Shown: positions 51,008-62,330, numbered from the stretch's first letter. The stretch is 64,000 bases of DNA from Microvirga sp. (GCF_014699075.1 NZ_JACXAB010000003.1:1-64000); one strand, 5' to 3'. Notes: a model not told the origin generated them from the letters alone. Numbers and translations are program-made.

Positions 51008-52953
51008 CTATGCCAGCGGGGCATCCACGGTGCACAGGACCCCGTCGGGGTGGAATGTGATCTGGACGTCGCCATTGAGCTCGCGTGCGAGGCTGCGTTC
51101 GATGAGCCGGGAGCCGAAGCCCTGCCGTGTCGGCGGCTGGACCGGCGGTCCGCCGCTCTCCTGCCATCGCAGGTGAAGCCGGCTGCCGGGCTCCGCTCGT
51201 GAAACGTCCCAGGCGATATCGACCTTTCCGGTCGCATTCGACAGGGCGCCATGCTTTACGGCATTCGTGGTCAGTTCTTGGAGCGCCATGGACAGGGCCA
51301 AGGCGATGCGGGGCGACAGGCGAACCTCGGGGCCTTCGATCGTCAGCCGATCCTCACTGAGCGACCTGTAGGGCGCCACGGCTTGAGCCACGATGTTCCT
51401 GAGCTCAGCCCCTTCCCAGTTCTCCGTCGTCAAAACGTCGTGGGCGCGCGCCAGGGCCATCAGGCGGCCCTCGAAAGCCTCCTTGGCCTCGGGCATCGTC
51501 GTGGCATTGCGCAGGGTCTGAGAAGCGATCGACTGCACCGTGGCCAGGGTGTTCTTCACCCGGTGATTCAGCTCGTTGATCAGGAGCGTGCGCTGCTCCT
51601 CGGCCCTTTTGCGCTCGGTGATGTCGCGCTGGATCGCCCAGAGCCGCTTCAGCTGCCCATCCTCGATGACCGGGATCATGCTGTTGTCGAAATACTTGAA
51701 ACTGCCAGCAGCATCCTGCTCGACGGATTCAACGCCGCTGACGCTGTAAGCGGAATGAACGATTCCGGTCAGATAGGCTCTGGCCTCGGGGTCGGATGAT
51801 GGCAGCGGGAAATCCAGAGTTTTGCCGATCAGGTCCTCGGCCCGGTCAAGCCCATACATGCGCGCCATGGCGTCGTTGCAGTCCACGAAGCGGCCGTTGC
51901 GGTAGGCCAGCTCGAGCTGATCCGCCACGGGCAACGTCGTGTCGAGCGGGGGCACGAACTCCAGGAGCCAGATGCCCTCGGAACTATGAGCAATGAACGA
52001 GCGATAGCGTTCCTCGCTTTCGCGCAGAGCCGCCTCGGCCCCCTTAGCGGCGGTGATATCCCACTGAGCGCCAAGGGAGCGGATGAAGCGTCCCTCCGGG
52101 TCCCGGATCAGCTTGGTGCGCGCCGTGACCCACCGCATCTCACCGGTATCGGCGCGGATGATCCGAAAATCGTATTCGATCTGGTCACAGGCGGGGTCGG
52201 TGACCGCTCTGTGCGTTTCGGCCTCGATCCATGATCGATCCTCGGGATGCACGAGGCTGAACCATTGCTCATACGAGAAGCTGTCGGAACGATCACCCGG
52301 CAGTCCATACAGCTCCAGATACTCAGGTGACGCGATGGCTTTGCCCGTTATGCGATCGAATTCGAAGCTGCCGATTCGAGCCGCTTGCTTCACCTGCCTG
52401 AGCCGCTCCTCCATCGGCGCGCGACTGGTCGCTTCGTTTCCCGCGCAGTAGAACCCCGCGACCTTGCCCGTTTCATCCCTCACGGGCATCCAAGCGAATG
52501 TGAGCCCCCCAATCGACGAGCCCAGCTGCCCGGTCGGCGAAGCCGGATTTTCGGCGTCATCCTGCGCCTTCCCCGACAAGGTCGATTCGATGATCGTTCG
52601 CTGCCGGTCCCAGGTCTCGGGCCACACCTCGCGGAAAGGCTTGCCGAGCGCTGCGGGATGCCTTGGGCCGAGGAGTGTCCCGGGCTGTCGTTGTAGAGAA
52701 GCGTGAGATCGGGTCCCCAGAGGACGAAGACCGGTTGCGGGGAGTTGAGCATTAGATCGGCAATGGTGCGAAGGCACTGGGGCCATGACGGCAGAGGACC
52801 AAGCGCGGTTGCCGCCCAATCATGAGCCCGGATGCGCCTGCACATCTCGCCCCTGCCCTGCAGCCAGGAAGCAGCACCGGAGTCCGCAGGAACTCTGAGG
52901 TCATCGGGCGTGGGGAGCGGGGGCGATTGCCCTTCCAAAAGCCCCTCGCTCAT
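51008..52953 (-). pseudogene. HWE-type PAS histidine kinase with a frameshift
   Basis: The N-terminal part reads from ATG 52953 (GEMCRRIRAHDWAATALGPL, then VFVLWGPDLTLLYND). At about 52680-52690 the recognisable protein jumps to another frame, continuing PGTLLGPRHPAALGKPFREV. One missing base explains the shift. After that come two PAS/PAC units (ASPEYLELYGLPG and RYRSFIAHSSEGIWLL) and the HWE/HisKA_2 box LINELNHRVKNTLATVQSIA with the phospho-His. The ATP-binding end reads LQELTTNAVKHGALS and GFGSRLIERSL. It would have about 648 residues if repaired. Confidence 0.75.
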
Positions 52954-53617
52954 GGAGGTGCCATTCCAAGTGCCCGCCTGCAGGGTGTTTTGGCCGCAGC
53001 AAGATGGGATGTGTTCCAGGTGCTCAACATCCCTTGCTCACGGCCCTGCGGATCTTGGTTGCGATGTGACAAAGGGACATAAGCTCCGGGGGCTCTGGTT
53101 CAAGGGATGCCGCGAGATCTGCACAGGCTTGATCTGAGCTTTGAAGGCATCGGGTTCTGGGCCCATCCTTCATGATCGGACAACCAGCCTGCCTGATGAC
53201 GGAAATTACCCGGAACCAAGCTTCCGTAAGGGCATTGCCTCTCCACGAAGGCCAAGTGCCCCCAGGTCTTCGAGACCCTCAAAGCCCTTCACGCTCCCCC
53301 CGTGAGGGGCTTACCTTTAAATATTCCCAGATTTTCTGGTGCAGCGGCGAACCACGCACACCTCTTTAGGGTTACCCCTATGGAGGTACTGTTCACCTAC
53401 AGCCCTTCAGAACTCAGGGCCGCTCCGCTTAATCCCGGCAGGCAGGCCCTCTTTTTTGGTCATCGCGCCTTCTCACCGAAGTTTCCTGCGAGGCTGAAAC
53501 CGCATCCTGGTCAGATCATTGAAGCCGTGAGGGCTCCTGGAGCCTTCGGGACCGGGAGGCCTCCTCAGTTGCCGGCAACGGCGGGTGGGGAGGCCTTTTT
53601 CCATTGCCCCAGAGGGC
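52954..53617. other. gene-free 660-base region with + strand terminator-like hairpins
   Basis: No protein-coding ORF is convincing on either strand. Two + strand structures end in T-runs: GGGCC (53417-53421) pairs with GGCCC (53445-53449) before CTTTTTT, and the hairpin at 53557-53600. A small RNA transcribed rightward is possible. Confidence 0.4.
53557..53600 (+). terminator. terminator-like hairpin with no upstream gene
   Basis: AGGCCTCC (53557-53564) pairs with GGAGGCCT (53589-53596) and a T-run follows. Its loop holds the palindrome TTGCCGGCAA. No + strand gene precedes it within 600 bases. Confidence 0.5.
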
Positions 53618-54136
53618 TCAAAGCTCGTGATAGTGCCGTCCCTGATAGACGAGGGGCGGCCTCTGCTCGCCTAGCCTGATGCCGATGATCTCGCCGATGA
53701 TCACGTGGTGGGTGGCCACCACCCTGGCATCGCTGATCCGGCAGTCGAAGGAAGCGAGGCTCGTCGTCAGGGCGGGGGATCCCGTCTCCAGGGCCTCCCA
53801 GTTCCCTCTGCTGAAACGCTCCGGGCCCTGCAGGCCGGCGCGACCGGCGAAGATGTCCGCCAGTTCTACGTCAGCCGCCGCGAGGGTGTTCACGCAGAAG
53901 ACCCGGTTCGACAGCAGACACTGAGCCGACCGGGAGCCCGTGTTGACGCAGACCAGGAGCGAGGCGGGGCTGTCGGTGACGGGCGTCACGGCCGTGGCCG
54001 TGAACCCTCCGCGCCCGGAAGTGCCGTCCGTCGTGACCACATGGACGGCACCGGCGACCCGACTCATGCCCTCGCGAAAGAGCAGGGCGTCCGAGCCGGA
54101 GGTGGAATGCACAGAGGCTTGTGTCTTCAAGATCAT
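53618..54136 (-). CDS. flavin reductase (RutF/HpaC-like)
   Basis: The 172-residue protein from ATG 54136 has the flavin reductase domain: REGMSRVAGAVHVVTTDG, GFTATAVTPVTDSPASLLVC, FCVNTLAAADVELADIFAG and the C-terminal HHVIIGEIIGIRL. It is shorter and different from the protein at 12945-13553. Such enzymes supply FMNH2 to two-component monooxygenases; no monooxygenase component is adjacent. An upstream in-frame extension was rejected as unlike the family. Confidence 0.82.
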   Translation of the reverse strand: MILKTQASVHSTSGSDALLFREGMSRVAGAVHVVTTDGTSGRGGFTATAVTPVTDSPASLLVCVNTGSRSAQCLLSNRVFCVNTLAAADVELADIFAGRAGLQGPERFSRGNWEALETGSPALTTSLASFDCRISDARVVATHHVIIGEIIGIRLGEQRPPLVYQGRHYHEL

Positions 54137-54434
54137 GATCCAAGCAAGCCTCTTCCACTCTTTTGGGCTGAGCACAAGGCCGTTAAAGCCATATGGTCTC
54201 TCCGCCCCGGCAAGGGAAGCGGCCGCCATTCGGGCGCCGTGCCGCACATTCAGTCAGGGTCTGGCACGATTTCCATCATTTAGCGTGATAGGAATCTTAA
54301 CAGTACGTTGTGGAATGAAAATCGTTTTGCTAGAGACACCCGCACCTTACGTCAGGCTTGGCGATGTTAACGCATCGTGCTTTCCTGCATCGTTTCCCAA
54401 CAATGACCCCGTTCCAGAGGGGCAAGGGTAGGAC

Positions 54435-55355
54435 ATGGAAATCTTTGTGCAGCAGCTCATCAACGGGCTGACTCTCGGGTCGATCTACGGCCTCATCGCC
54501 ATCGGCTACACGATGGTCTTCGGCATCATCGGCATGGTGAACTTCGCCCACGGCGACGTCTTCATGCTCTCCGCTTTCATCTCGCTCATCTTCTTCCTGA
54601 TCCTGACTACGTGGCTCGGGATATCCTCCATCGCCCTGGCGCTGCTCATCGTGCTGGTGATCGCGATGGTGCTCACCTCCCTGTGGGGCTGGGCCATCGA
54701 GCGGATCGCCTACCGGCCCCTGCGCGGCTCCTTCCGCCTCGCACCGCTGATCTCGGCCATCGGCGTGTCGATCTTCCTGTCCAACTTCGTTCAGGTCGCT
54801 CAGGGCGCGCGCAACAAGCCCACGCCTCCCATGGTCCAGGACGTGGTCGTCCTGTTCCAGGGTGAAAGCGGCTACAATGTTGCCCTCTCCTACAAGCAGA
54901 TCATCATCATGGTCGTGACGGCCGTTCTGCTGACGATCTTCTGGTACCTGGTCCAGAAGACCTCCCTCGGGCGCGCCCAGCGCGCCTGCGAGCAGGACCG
55001 GAAGATGGCGGCGCTCCTCGGGATCAACGTCGACCGGACGATCTCGCTGACCTTCGTCATCGGCGCGGCCCTCGCGTCGGTCGCCGGCACCATGTACCTG
55101 CTGTATTATGGCGTCGTGAGCTTCAACGACGGCTTCGTGCCGGGCGTGAAGGCCTTCACGGCGGCGGTTCTGGGCGGCATCGGCTCGCTTCCGGGCGCCG
55201 TTCTGGGCGGGCTGATCATCGGCCTCATCGAGACCTTCTGGTCTGCCTATTTCTCGATCGAGTACAAGGATGTGGCCGCGTTCTCGATCCTCGCCATCGT
55301 GTTGATCTTCATGCCCTCCGGCATTCTCGGACGGCCTGAAGTCGAGAAGGTCTAA
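54435..55355 (+). CDS. livH: branched-chain amino acid ABC transporter permease LivH
   Basis: The 306-residue permease starts at ATG 54435 and has the LivH pattern: [33 protein letters not shown], and the EAA-like loop region [20 protein letters not shown]. About eight membrane helices are predicted. With LivM it forms the channel for leucine, isoleucine and valine across the inner membrane. A possible 38-codon reading frame (54315-54431) ends three bases before it. It is the first gene of a tight five-gene operon plus livJ. Confidence 0.95.
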   Translation: MEIFVQQLINGLTLGSIYGLIAIGYTMVFGIIGMVNFAHGDVFMLSAFISLIFFLILTTWLGISSIALALLIVLVIAMVLTSLWGWAIERIAYRPLRGSFRLAPLISAIGVSIFLSNFVQVAQGARNKPTPPMVQDVVVLFQGESGYNVALSYKQIIIMVVTAVLLTIFWYLVQKTSLGRAQRACEQDRKMAALLGINVDRTISLTFVIGAALASVAGTMYLLYYGVVSFNDGFVPGVKAFTAAVLGGIGSLPGAVLGGLIIGLIETFWSAYFSIEYKDVAAFSILAIVLIFMPSGILGRPEVEKV

Positions 55356-55369
55356 GGAGCTTAAACAGC

Positions 55370-56782
55370 ATGACCGCTCCTGCCATCACAACCACGGCTC
55401 AGACCCAGGCCGTGACGCGAAGCTTCGACTTCAGCGCCGCTCTTAAGGACGCCCTCAAGACGGCCCTGATCACCCTGGGTCTCTCGATCCCGATCCTGTC
55501 CTACAAGACGGATCAATCCGGCGCCGACCTGTTCCTCACGCCTCGCTGGGGACTGGTGGCGATCGTCTGCGCCATCGTTTTCGGGCTTCGCCTCGTGCTG
55601 CATGCCTATACGGCGTCGCGGAACTACGCCAAGGCAACCCCGAGCCCCCGCCAGGCCACTGAACTGGTTCACGCGGAGCCGAGCGCCTTCCAGAAGGCAT
55701 CCCGTTTCGGCGTGCCCTTCTTCCTCGGCGTGGCGCTGACCTTTCCGATCCTGATCTACCTGATCCAGGGCGGATTGAACGAGTCGCGCTACTGGGTGGA
55801 TCTGGGCATCCTGATCCTCACCTACGTGATGCTCGGCTGGGGACTGAACATCGTGGTGGGCCTCGCCGGCCTTCTCGATCTCGGCTACGTCGCCTTCTAC
55901 GCGGTCGGTGCCTATTCCTACGCCCTGCTCTCGACCACCTTCGGCCTGTCGTTCTGGATCTGCCTGCCGCTGGCCGGCATCCTGGCAGCCTTCTGGGGCA
56001 TGATCCTCGGCTTCCCGGTGCTGCGCCTCCGGGGCGACTATCTCGCGATCGTGACCCTCGCCTTCGGTGAGATCATCCGCCTCGTGCTCATCAACTGGGT
56101 GGACCTGACCAACGGCGGCGCCGGCATCTCGTCGATCCCGCGGGCGACCTTCTTCGGCCTGCCCTTCACGGCGGGAGAAGGCGGGTTTGCTGCGACCTTC
56201 GGGCTCGAGTTCCACGGCATGCACCGGATGATCTTCCTCTATTACCTCATCCTGGCGCTGGCTCTGCTCACCAACTTCGTGACCATGCGCCTGCGCAAGC
56301 TGCCCGTCGGCCGCGCCTGGGAAGCCCTGCGTGAGGACGAGATCGCCTGCCGGTCGCTCGGCATCAACACCACCAACACGAAGCTCACGGCCTTCTCCAT
56401 CGGCGCCATGTTCGGCGGCTTTGCCGGCTCGTTCTTCGCGGTCCGCCAGGGCTTCGTCTCTCCGGAAAGCTTCAACTTCCTGGAATCGGCGATCATCCTG
56501 GCCATCGTGGTGCTCGGCGGCATGGGCTCGCAGATCGGCGTGGCGATTGCCGCCATCGTGCTGGTCGGCGGCCCCGAGGTGCTGCGCAACCTGACCTTCC
56601 TCCAGTCCATCTTCGGTGCGGGCTTCGACCCGAACGAATACCGCCTGCTGCTGTTCGGCGTGGGCATGGTGGCCATGATGGTCTGGCGCCCGCGCGGCCT
56701 GATTTCGGAACGTGAACCCTCGGTGATCTTGAAAGAGCGCAAGGCCATCTCCGGCTCGCTCGTGAAGGAAGGACACGGCTAA
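55370..56782 (+). CDS. livM: branched-chain amino acid ABC transporter permease LivM
   Basis: The 470-residue permease has the LivM core [40 protein letters not shown] and the coupling loop [20 protein letters not shown]. Its N-terminal 130 residues carry extra membrane helices, as in rhizobial forms, making it longer than the E. coli protein. It overlaps livG by one base (TAATG). Confidence 0.95.
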   Translation: MTAPAITTTAQTQAVTRSFDFSAALKDALKTALITLGLSIPILSYKTDQSGADLFLTPRWGLVAIVCAIVFGLRLVLHAYTASRNYAKATPSPRQATELVHAEPSAFQKASRFGVPFFLGVALTFPILIYLIQGGLNESRYWVDLGILILTYVMLGWGLNIVVGLAGLLDLGYVAFYAVGAYSYALLSTTFGLSFWICLPLAGILAAFWGMILGFPVLRLRGDYLAIVTLAFGEIIRLVLINWVDLTNGGAGISSIPRATFFGLPFTAGEGGFAATFGLEFHGMHRMIFLYYLILALALLTNFVTMRLRKLPVGRAWEALREDEIACRSLGINTTNTKLTAFSIGAMFGGFAGSFFAVRQGFVSPESFNFLESAIILAIVVLGGMGSQIGVAIAAIVLVGGPEVLRNLTFLQSIFGAGFDPNEYRLLLFGVGMVAMMVWRPRGLISEREPSVILKERKAISGSLVKEGHG

Positions 56783-57620
56783 TGCGCTGGCTGCAGGATC
56801 CCATCCTCGACGTACAGCATCTCACGATGCGCTTCGGCGGCCTCGTGGCCGTCAACGACCTTTCCTTTAAGGCCGGGCGCGGCGACATCACGGCGCTCAT
56901 CGGCCCCAACGGTGCGGGCAAGACCACGGTCTTCAACTGCATCACCGGCTTCTACAAGCCGACGGAAGGCATGGTGGCATTGCGCAAGCCCGACGGCTCG
57001 CACCTCCTGCTGGAGCGGCTGCCGGGCTTCGACATCAACTGGAAGGGCAAGGTTGCCCGTACCTTCCAGAACATCCGCCTGTTCTCCGGCATGACCCTGC
57101 TCGAGAACCTGCTGGTGGCCCAGCACAACCCGCTGATGATCGCCTCGGGCTTCACCTTCATGGGCGTCCTCGGCATCGGCGGCTATCGCAAGGCCGAGAA
57201 GGAGGCCATCGAGAAGGCCAAGTTCTGGCTGGAGAAGACCCGTCTGATCCACCGGGCCGACGAACCCGCCGGCGACCTGCCCTACGGCGATCAGCGTCGT
57301 CTGGAGATCGCCCGCGCCATGTGCACGGATCCGCTCCTGCTCTGCCTCGACGAGCCGGCGGCCGGCCTCAACCCGCGCGAGTCCCTGGAGCTCAACCAGC
57401 TCCTGCTGTCGATCCGCAAGGATCACGGCACCTCCATCCTGCTGATCGAGCACGACATGTCGGTGGTGATGGAGATCTCGGACCACGTGGTGGTGCTGGA
57501 TTACGGCGTCAAGATTTCGGACGGCTCGCCCTCCGAAGTGAGAAACGATCCCAAGGTCATCGCCGCCTACCTCGGCGTGGCCGACGATGAGATCGAGAAG
57601 GTCGAAGCGGAGATCGGCGC

Positions 57621-57624
<4 letters not shown>
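56782..57624 (+). CDS. livG: branched-chain amino acid ABC transporter ATPase LivG
   Basis: The 280-residue ATPase has the Walker A motif ALIGPNGAGKTTVFNCITGF, the signature region LPYGDQRRLEIARAMC, Walker B LLLCLDEPAAGLN and the switch His in IEHDMSVVM. The signature is the LivG form, starting YGDQRR rather than LSGGQ. It pairs with LivF at the cytoplasmic face. Its start overlaps the livM stop by one base, and livF overlaps its end by four. Confidence 0.95.
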
Positions 57625-58396
<772 letters not shown>

Positions 58397-58397
<1 letters not shown>

Positions 58398-58759
58398 TGC
58401 AGGGCATCCTCTACGAAGAGCCGTCCTTCTGGCTCTTCCTTCTCATCACTGTGATCATGGGCGGCTGGGCGGCGTGGATGACCGGCCGGGCCATTGCGCT
58501 CACCTGGCGCCCCTTCTGGACACTGATCCTCTACCTGTTCATCCTGGGCGCGGCGGTGCGGTTCATCCACTTCGCCCTGTTCGGCGGAACCCTGCTGTCG
58601 ATCCACTACTATGCGGTCGACACGATCGTGCTGCTGATCATCGGAGCCCTGGGTTTCCAGTACCGCCGGGCCCGCATGATGACCACGCAGTACCGCTGGC
58701 TCTACGAGCGCACCGGGCCGTTTTCCTGGCGGGAAAAGGCTTCTGCTACCAAGGGCTAA
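58397..58759 (+). CDS. DUF6867-type small membrane protein of the liv operon
   Basis: The 120-residue protein has three or four membrane helices: SFWLFLLITVIMGGWAAWM, FWTLILYLFILGAAVRFIHF and DTIVLLIIGALGF. It ends in a cytoplasmic tail YRRARMMTTQYRWLYERTG. Small proteins of this family sit inside liv operons of Rhizobiales. It probably assists or stabilises the transporter; this is inference from position. Its start overlaps the livF stop by one base. Confidence 0.75.
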
Positions 58760-58886
58760 GCTAAAAAGATTCCCAGGTGACATCCGCTGAAAAACCAGCA
58801 TGATGCTACCCGGATGGTGGGGAGAACCCGCCAAACCGGCCCCACGAGGAAGAGGGGCCTATAAAACCACCCAGAGGAGTGACCTC

Positions 58887-60014
58887 ATGAAGAAATTGCT
58901 GTTGACCGGCGTGGCGCTTGGTCTTGGCCTCGCCTTCTCCAGCGCTGCCAGCGCCCAGATCAAGATCGGCGTTGCTGGCCCCATCACCGGCCCGAACGCG
59001 GCCTTCGGCGCCCAGCTGAAGAACGGCGTCGAGCAGGCTGTCGAGGACATCAATGCCGCTGGCGGCATCAATGGCCAGAAGCTGCAGATCGTCGTCGGCG
59101 ACGACGTCTCCGACCCCAAGCAGGGCGTGTCGGTGGCCAACAAGTTCGCCGCTGAAGGCGTGAAGTTCGTCGTCGGCCACTTCAACTCCGGCGTGTCGAT
59201 CCCGGCCTCGCAGGTCTACGAGGAAGCCGGCATCGTCCAGGTCACCCCGGCCTCGACGAACCCGCAGTTCACCGAGCGCGGCATGTGGAACACCTTCCGC
59301 ACCTGCGGTCGTGACGACCAGCAGGGCCTCGTTGCCGGCGGCTACCTCGCCGACAAGTTCAAGGGCAAGAAGGTTGCCGTCGTTCACGACAAGACCCCGT
59401 ACGGAAAGGGCCTTGCCGACGAGACCCAGAAGGCCATGAACGCAAAGGGCCTGAAGGAAGTCGTCTATGAAGGCGTGAACCCGGGCGAGAAGGACTACTC
59501 CGCGCTCGTGTCGAAGCTGAAGCAGGCTGGCGTGGACGTGGTTTACTTCGGTGGCCTCCACACGGAAGCCGGCCTCATCATCCGCCAGATGCGCGACCAG
59601 GGCCTCCAGGCCCCGATGATGTCGGGCGACGGCATCGTGTCGGCCGAGTTCACCTCGATCGCCGGCCCGGGCGCCGAAGGCACCCTGATGACCTTCTCGC
59701 CGGATCCGCGCAAGAACCCGAACGCGAAGGACGTCGTGGCCAAGTTCAAGGCCAAGAACTTCGAGCCGGAAGCCTACACCCTGTACTCCTACGCTGCGGC
59801 CCAGATCCTGGCCGAAGCTGCGAAGCAGGCTGGCGGCACCGATGGCAAGAAGGTCTCGGATGCCATGAAGTCCGGCAAGCCGTTCAAGACCGTCATCGGC
59901 GACATCTCTTTCGACAAGAAGGGCGACATCACCCGTCCGGACTACATCATGTACGTCTGGAAGAAGGGCGCCGACGGCAAGATCGACTACTCCGGCAACG
60001 AGCTCGGCATGTAA
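58887..60014 (+). CDS. livJ: branched-chain amino acid periplasmic binding protein
   Basis: The 375-residue product from ATG 58887 (AGAGGAG upstream) has a signal peptide ending ASAQ and the start IKIGVAGPITGPNAAFGAQL of LivJ/LivK proteins. The Venus flytrap folds follow, with VVGHFNSGVSIPASQVYEEA and STNPQFTERG. It delivers branched-chain amino acids to LivHM in the periplasm. The gene lies 127 bases after the DUF6867 gene, long enough for a promoter of its own. A strong terminator closes the cluster. Confidence 0.95.
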   Translation: MKKLLLTGVALGLGLAFSSAASAQIKIGVAGPITGPNAAFGAQLKNGVEQAVEDINAAGGINGQKLQIVVGDDVSDPKQGVSVANKFAAEGVKFVVGHFNSGVSIPASQVYEEAGIVQVTPASTNPQFTERGMWNTFRTCGRDDQQGLVAGGYLADKFKGKKVAVVHDKTPYGKGLADETQKAMNAKGLKEVVYEGVNPGEKDYSALVSKLKQAGVDVVYFGGLHTEAGLIIRQMRDQGLQAPMMSGDGIVSAEFTSIAGPGAEGTLMTFSPDPRKNPNAKDVVAKFKAKNFEPEAYTLYSYAAAQILAEAAKQAGGTDGKKVSDAMKSGKPFKTVIGDISFDKKGDITRPDYIMYVWKKGADGKIDYSGNELGM

Positions 60015-60042
60015 TCGACCGGCCTAAAAGCCAAACGATCGG

Positions 60043-60074
60043 AAACCCGCCCTGGCAACAGGGCGGGTTTTCTT
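60043..60074 (+). terminator. terminator of the liv operon
   Basis: AAACCCGCCCTG and CAGGGCGGGTTT enclose GCAA and are followed by TCTT. It ends the livJ transcript. Confidence 0.9.
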
Positions 60075-60094
60075 ATGAATGCCCCCTTCTCTCA

Positions 60095-60487
60095 ATGGTC
60101 TGGATCGTGCCCACACTCACCCTCTCATTGCTTGCAGACGTTTACGCCGTCTGCCGCCTCCCAGCCGGTACGCCCGCCGGCTCCCCGAAGCCGGGTGCCT
60201 TTTCGCTCCTGGTGCAGGCTGTCGAGGAAACGACACTCGTCTGCCCTCTCCAGCAGGCACCATCCGACGCGGAAATCGATGCGGGCTGGCGATGCTTTCG
60301 GATTATGCAGAACTTCGATTTCAGTGTGCCTGGGATCCTCGCCTCCGTGCTCGAACCCCTGGCCAAGGCGGGCATCGGCATCTTCGCCACCTCGACCTTC
60401 AGCACCGACTATGTGCTGGTGAAGGAGCAGGACGCGGCTCACGCGATGGCGGCCCTGCGGTCAGCAGGGCACCAGGTCGACCTCTGA
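60095..60487 (+). CDS. ACT-domain protein
   Basis: The 130-residue protein has an N-terminal ACT-like strand region (YAVCRLPAG) and a second ACT part (VPGILASVLEPLAKAGIGIF, TSTFSTDYVLVKEQDAAHAM). This is the two-ACT layout of the CASTOR/ACT_7 family, which binds amino acids. The neighbouring liv operon suggests an amino-acid sensing role; this is inferred from position only. It is convergent with the DUF1203 gene. Confidence 0.8.
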   Translation: MVWIVPTLTLSLLADVYAVCRLPAGTPAGSPKPGAFSLLVQAVEETTLVCPLQQAPSDAEIDAGWRCFRIMQNFDFSVPGILASVLEPLAKAGIGIFATSTFSTDYVLVKEQDAAHAMAALRSAGHQVDL

Positions 60488-60489
60488 CG

Positions 60490-60957
60490 TCAGGCCCGCT
60501 CGATCCGCGCCGCGAAGCATCCGCGTCGGGCAAAGTGGGCGTCCACATGCGCAACTTCCGGGTTGGCGAGGAAGCGCTCGATCAGGCTCACCACCTCCCC
60601 GCCCTCGGCCACCTCGGCATCGACGATGAAGGCATTGGCATCATAGGCCCGCAGGGACAGAAGCCGGTCCCGCAGCATCGGCGGCAGCTCGCCCTGGTAG
60701 CTGCCGGTCGCAGCGGAGCGGCTGACGAAAATCGGTCCGGCCGAGCGATACGGCGAGCCCGGATTGGTCTGGTGGGCATGGTTGAGCAGCAGAAGCTCCT
60801 CGCCCTCTGCGACACGCTTCAAGGCGATCCGGCAGGGATACATGTCAGGGGCATCGGCGACGACCCGCTTGGCCCCGAGGTCCGTGAGGGTGGCCTCGTC
60901 GAGCTGGAAGAGCTTTGCGAAGGGTTCGGCATCAAGGCCGCGGATGTGAAACGTCAT
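60490..60957 (-). CDS. DUF1203 family protein
   Basis: The 155-residue protein has the family pattern YPCRIALKRVAEGEELLLLN, HAHQTNPGSPYRSAGPIFV and a C-terminal VAHVDAHFARRGCFAARIER. The function is unknown; the conserved His and Cys suggest a catalytic or metal site. It is cytoplasmic. The ATG at 60957 is the only sensible start. Confidence 0.85.
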   Translation of the reverse strand: MTFHIRGLDAEPFAKLFQLDEATLTDLGAKRVVADAPDMYPCRIALKRVAEGEELLLLNHAHQTNPGSPYRSAGPIFVSRSAATGSYQGELPPMLRDRLLSLRAYDANAFIVDAEVAEGGEVVSLIERFLANPEVAHVDAHFARRGCFAARIERA

Positions 60958-61070
60958 GGGTGATCTCCTGTAAGAGATCGCCAGAATGATGGGCCAAGCC
61001 TAGGCGGACGACCCGATTCCTGTGAACGTCTAAGTTCGTGCTACTATGTACCAAACGCATGGTGCATCAC

Positions 61071-61496
61071 ATGAAGAAAATATGGGCTTCGATTGCGCTC
61101 CTCGCTTTCGCGATTTTACTCTCCACAGCTACTCAAGACGTCATCGCCCGTACAAAAACAGCAAACATCGTAGGGTGTTGGGAAAGGACAACCGCTCCTC
61201 CAAGTGCTCTGTGGCCCTCGTCGATCCAGTCCGTATGTTTCAAACGAGACGGCGACGTGCATGGTGTTTACATTGATGCAGGGCATGGAGCGGATTGGGG
61301 AGCAAGATGGCGCTACAAGCAGGCTGGCAGAGTATCCCTCTTGTTCTATTCTGAAGAGAGTCAGCAGCAGCAGCTTGTCTGCTCATTTTGGGTCGATGAC
61401 CCTAAAAACATCCTGGTCACGAGCGGGTGCGACGATTCGGATTGGAATGGTGTTTGGCACCGGGACCGGAGCGTGGACCGTGCTGTAAAACCTTAG
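61071..61496 (+). CDS. hypothetical exported protein
   Basis: The 141-residue product from ATG 61071 has a signal peptide (MKKIWASIALLAFAILLSTA). The mature part contains cysteines in IVGCWERT, SVCFKRDGD, LVCSFWVDD and TSGCDDSDW, giving two possible disulfides. It has a beta-rich look. Codon use is more AT-rich than its neighbours, which suggests recent acquisition. I do not recognise the family. Confidence 0.6.
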   Translation: MKKIWASIALLAFAILLSTATQDVIARTKTANIVGCWERTTAPPSALWPSSIQSVCFKRDGDVHGVYIDAGHGADWGARWRYKQAGRVSLLFYSEESQQQQLVCSFWVDDPKNILVTSGCDDSDWNGVWHRDRSVDRAVKP

Positions 61497-61504
61497 TGCC
61501 TATC

Positions 61505-62233
61505 TTAGCCTAGCCGTCCCAGTGCCGGGAACGTCTCCAGCAGCCAGAACGACATGTTGGTGATCCAGCCGGTGAGGAACGCGATGCCGGTCAGGACGAG
61601 GAGGACGCCCATGGTCTTCTCGATCAGAGCGAAGCGGGAGCGTACGCGCTTGAGAAGCGCCACGAAGGGCTTCATGGCGAAGGCCGCGAGCAGGAACGGA
61701 ATGCCTAAGCCCGCCGAATAGGCGGCCAGCAGCAGGGCGCCCTGGGACACGCTGTCCTCCGAGCCTGCAACGGTGAGGATCGCCGCCAGCACCGGACCGA
61801 TGCAGGGCGTCCAGCCGAAGGCGAAGGCCAATCCCATCAGATAGGCGCCCCAGAGCCCGACAGGCCTGTTCACGCTGAACCGCGCCTCCCGGTAGAACAG
61901 GCCGATCCGGAACAGCCCAAGGAAGTGCATGCCCATGACGATGATGGCAATGCCTGCCACGGTGCTCAGGACATCGAGGTATTGCCGGATCACCTGACCG
62001 AGAGCCGAGGCCGTGGCGCCGAGCAGCACGAACACGGTCGAGAAGCCCGCTACGAACAGCAGCGCCGCCAGAACTGCCCTCCTCCGCACGGCGCGATCAT
62101 CGCCCGCACTCAGCTGGTCGAACGTGGTGCCGGCGAGAAACGACAGGTAAGGCGGCACCAGCGGCAGCACGCAGGGACTCAAGAAACTGATGAGGCCCCC
62201 AAGGGCCGCGGCCGGAAAGGAAACGCTGAGCAT
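61505..62233 (-). CDS. ccdA: cytochrome c biogenesis/thiol transfer protein CcdA
   Basis: The 242-residue protein from ATG 62233 has six membrane helices and the CcdA cysteine pair: Cys in SFLSPCVLPLVPPYLSF and Cys in FGWTPCIGPVLAA. It moves reducing equivalents from cytoplasmic thioredoxin to periplasmic thiol proteins. The 97-residue in-frame extension upstream was rejected as basic and unlike the family. It is divergent from the P1 peptidase gene. Confidence 0.92.
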   Translation of the reverse strand: MLSVSFPAAALGGLISFLSPCVLPLVPPYLSFLAGTTFDQLSAGDDRAVRRRAVLAALLFVAGFSTVFVLLGATASALGQVIRQYLDVLSTVAGIAIIVMGMHFLGLFRIGLFYREARFSVNRPVGLWGAYLMGLAFAFGWTPCIGPVLAAILTVAGSEDSVSQGALLLAAYSAGLGIPFLLAAFAMKPFVALLKRVRSRFALIEKTMGVLLVLTGIAFLTGWITNMSFWLLETFPALGRLG

Positions 62234-62330
62234 GACGAGCCTTCTATCCCGTCGCCCTCGTCTTAGAAAGCCGCTGAAACGCCGCTTCGCCAGCTTGTGA
62301 AGAGACCCGGTTTCCGGTTTGCTTACGGCC

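Noticed and set aside
55361-56776. A 471-codon antisense reading frame over livM
   Set aside because: Its composition (His, Glu, Asp, Gln-rich) is that of a complement of hydrophobic codons. livM fits its family along the whole length.
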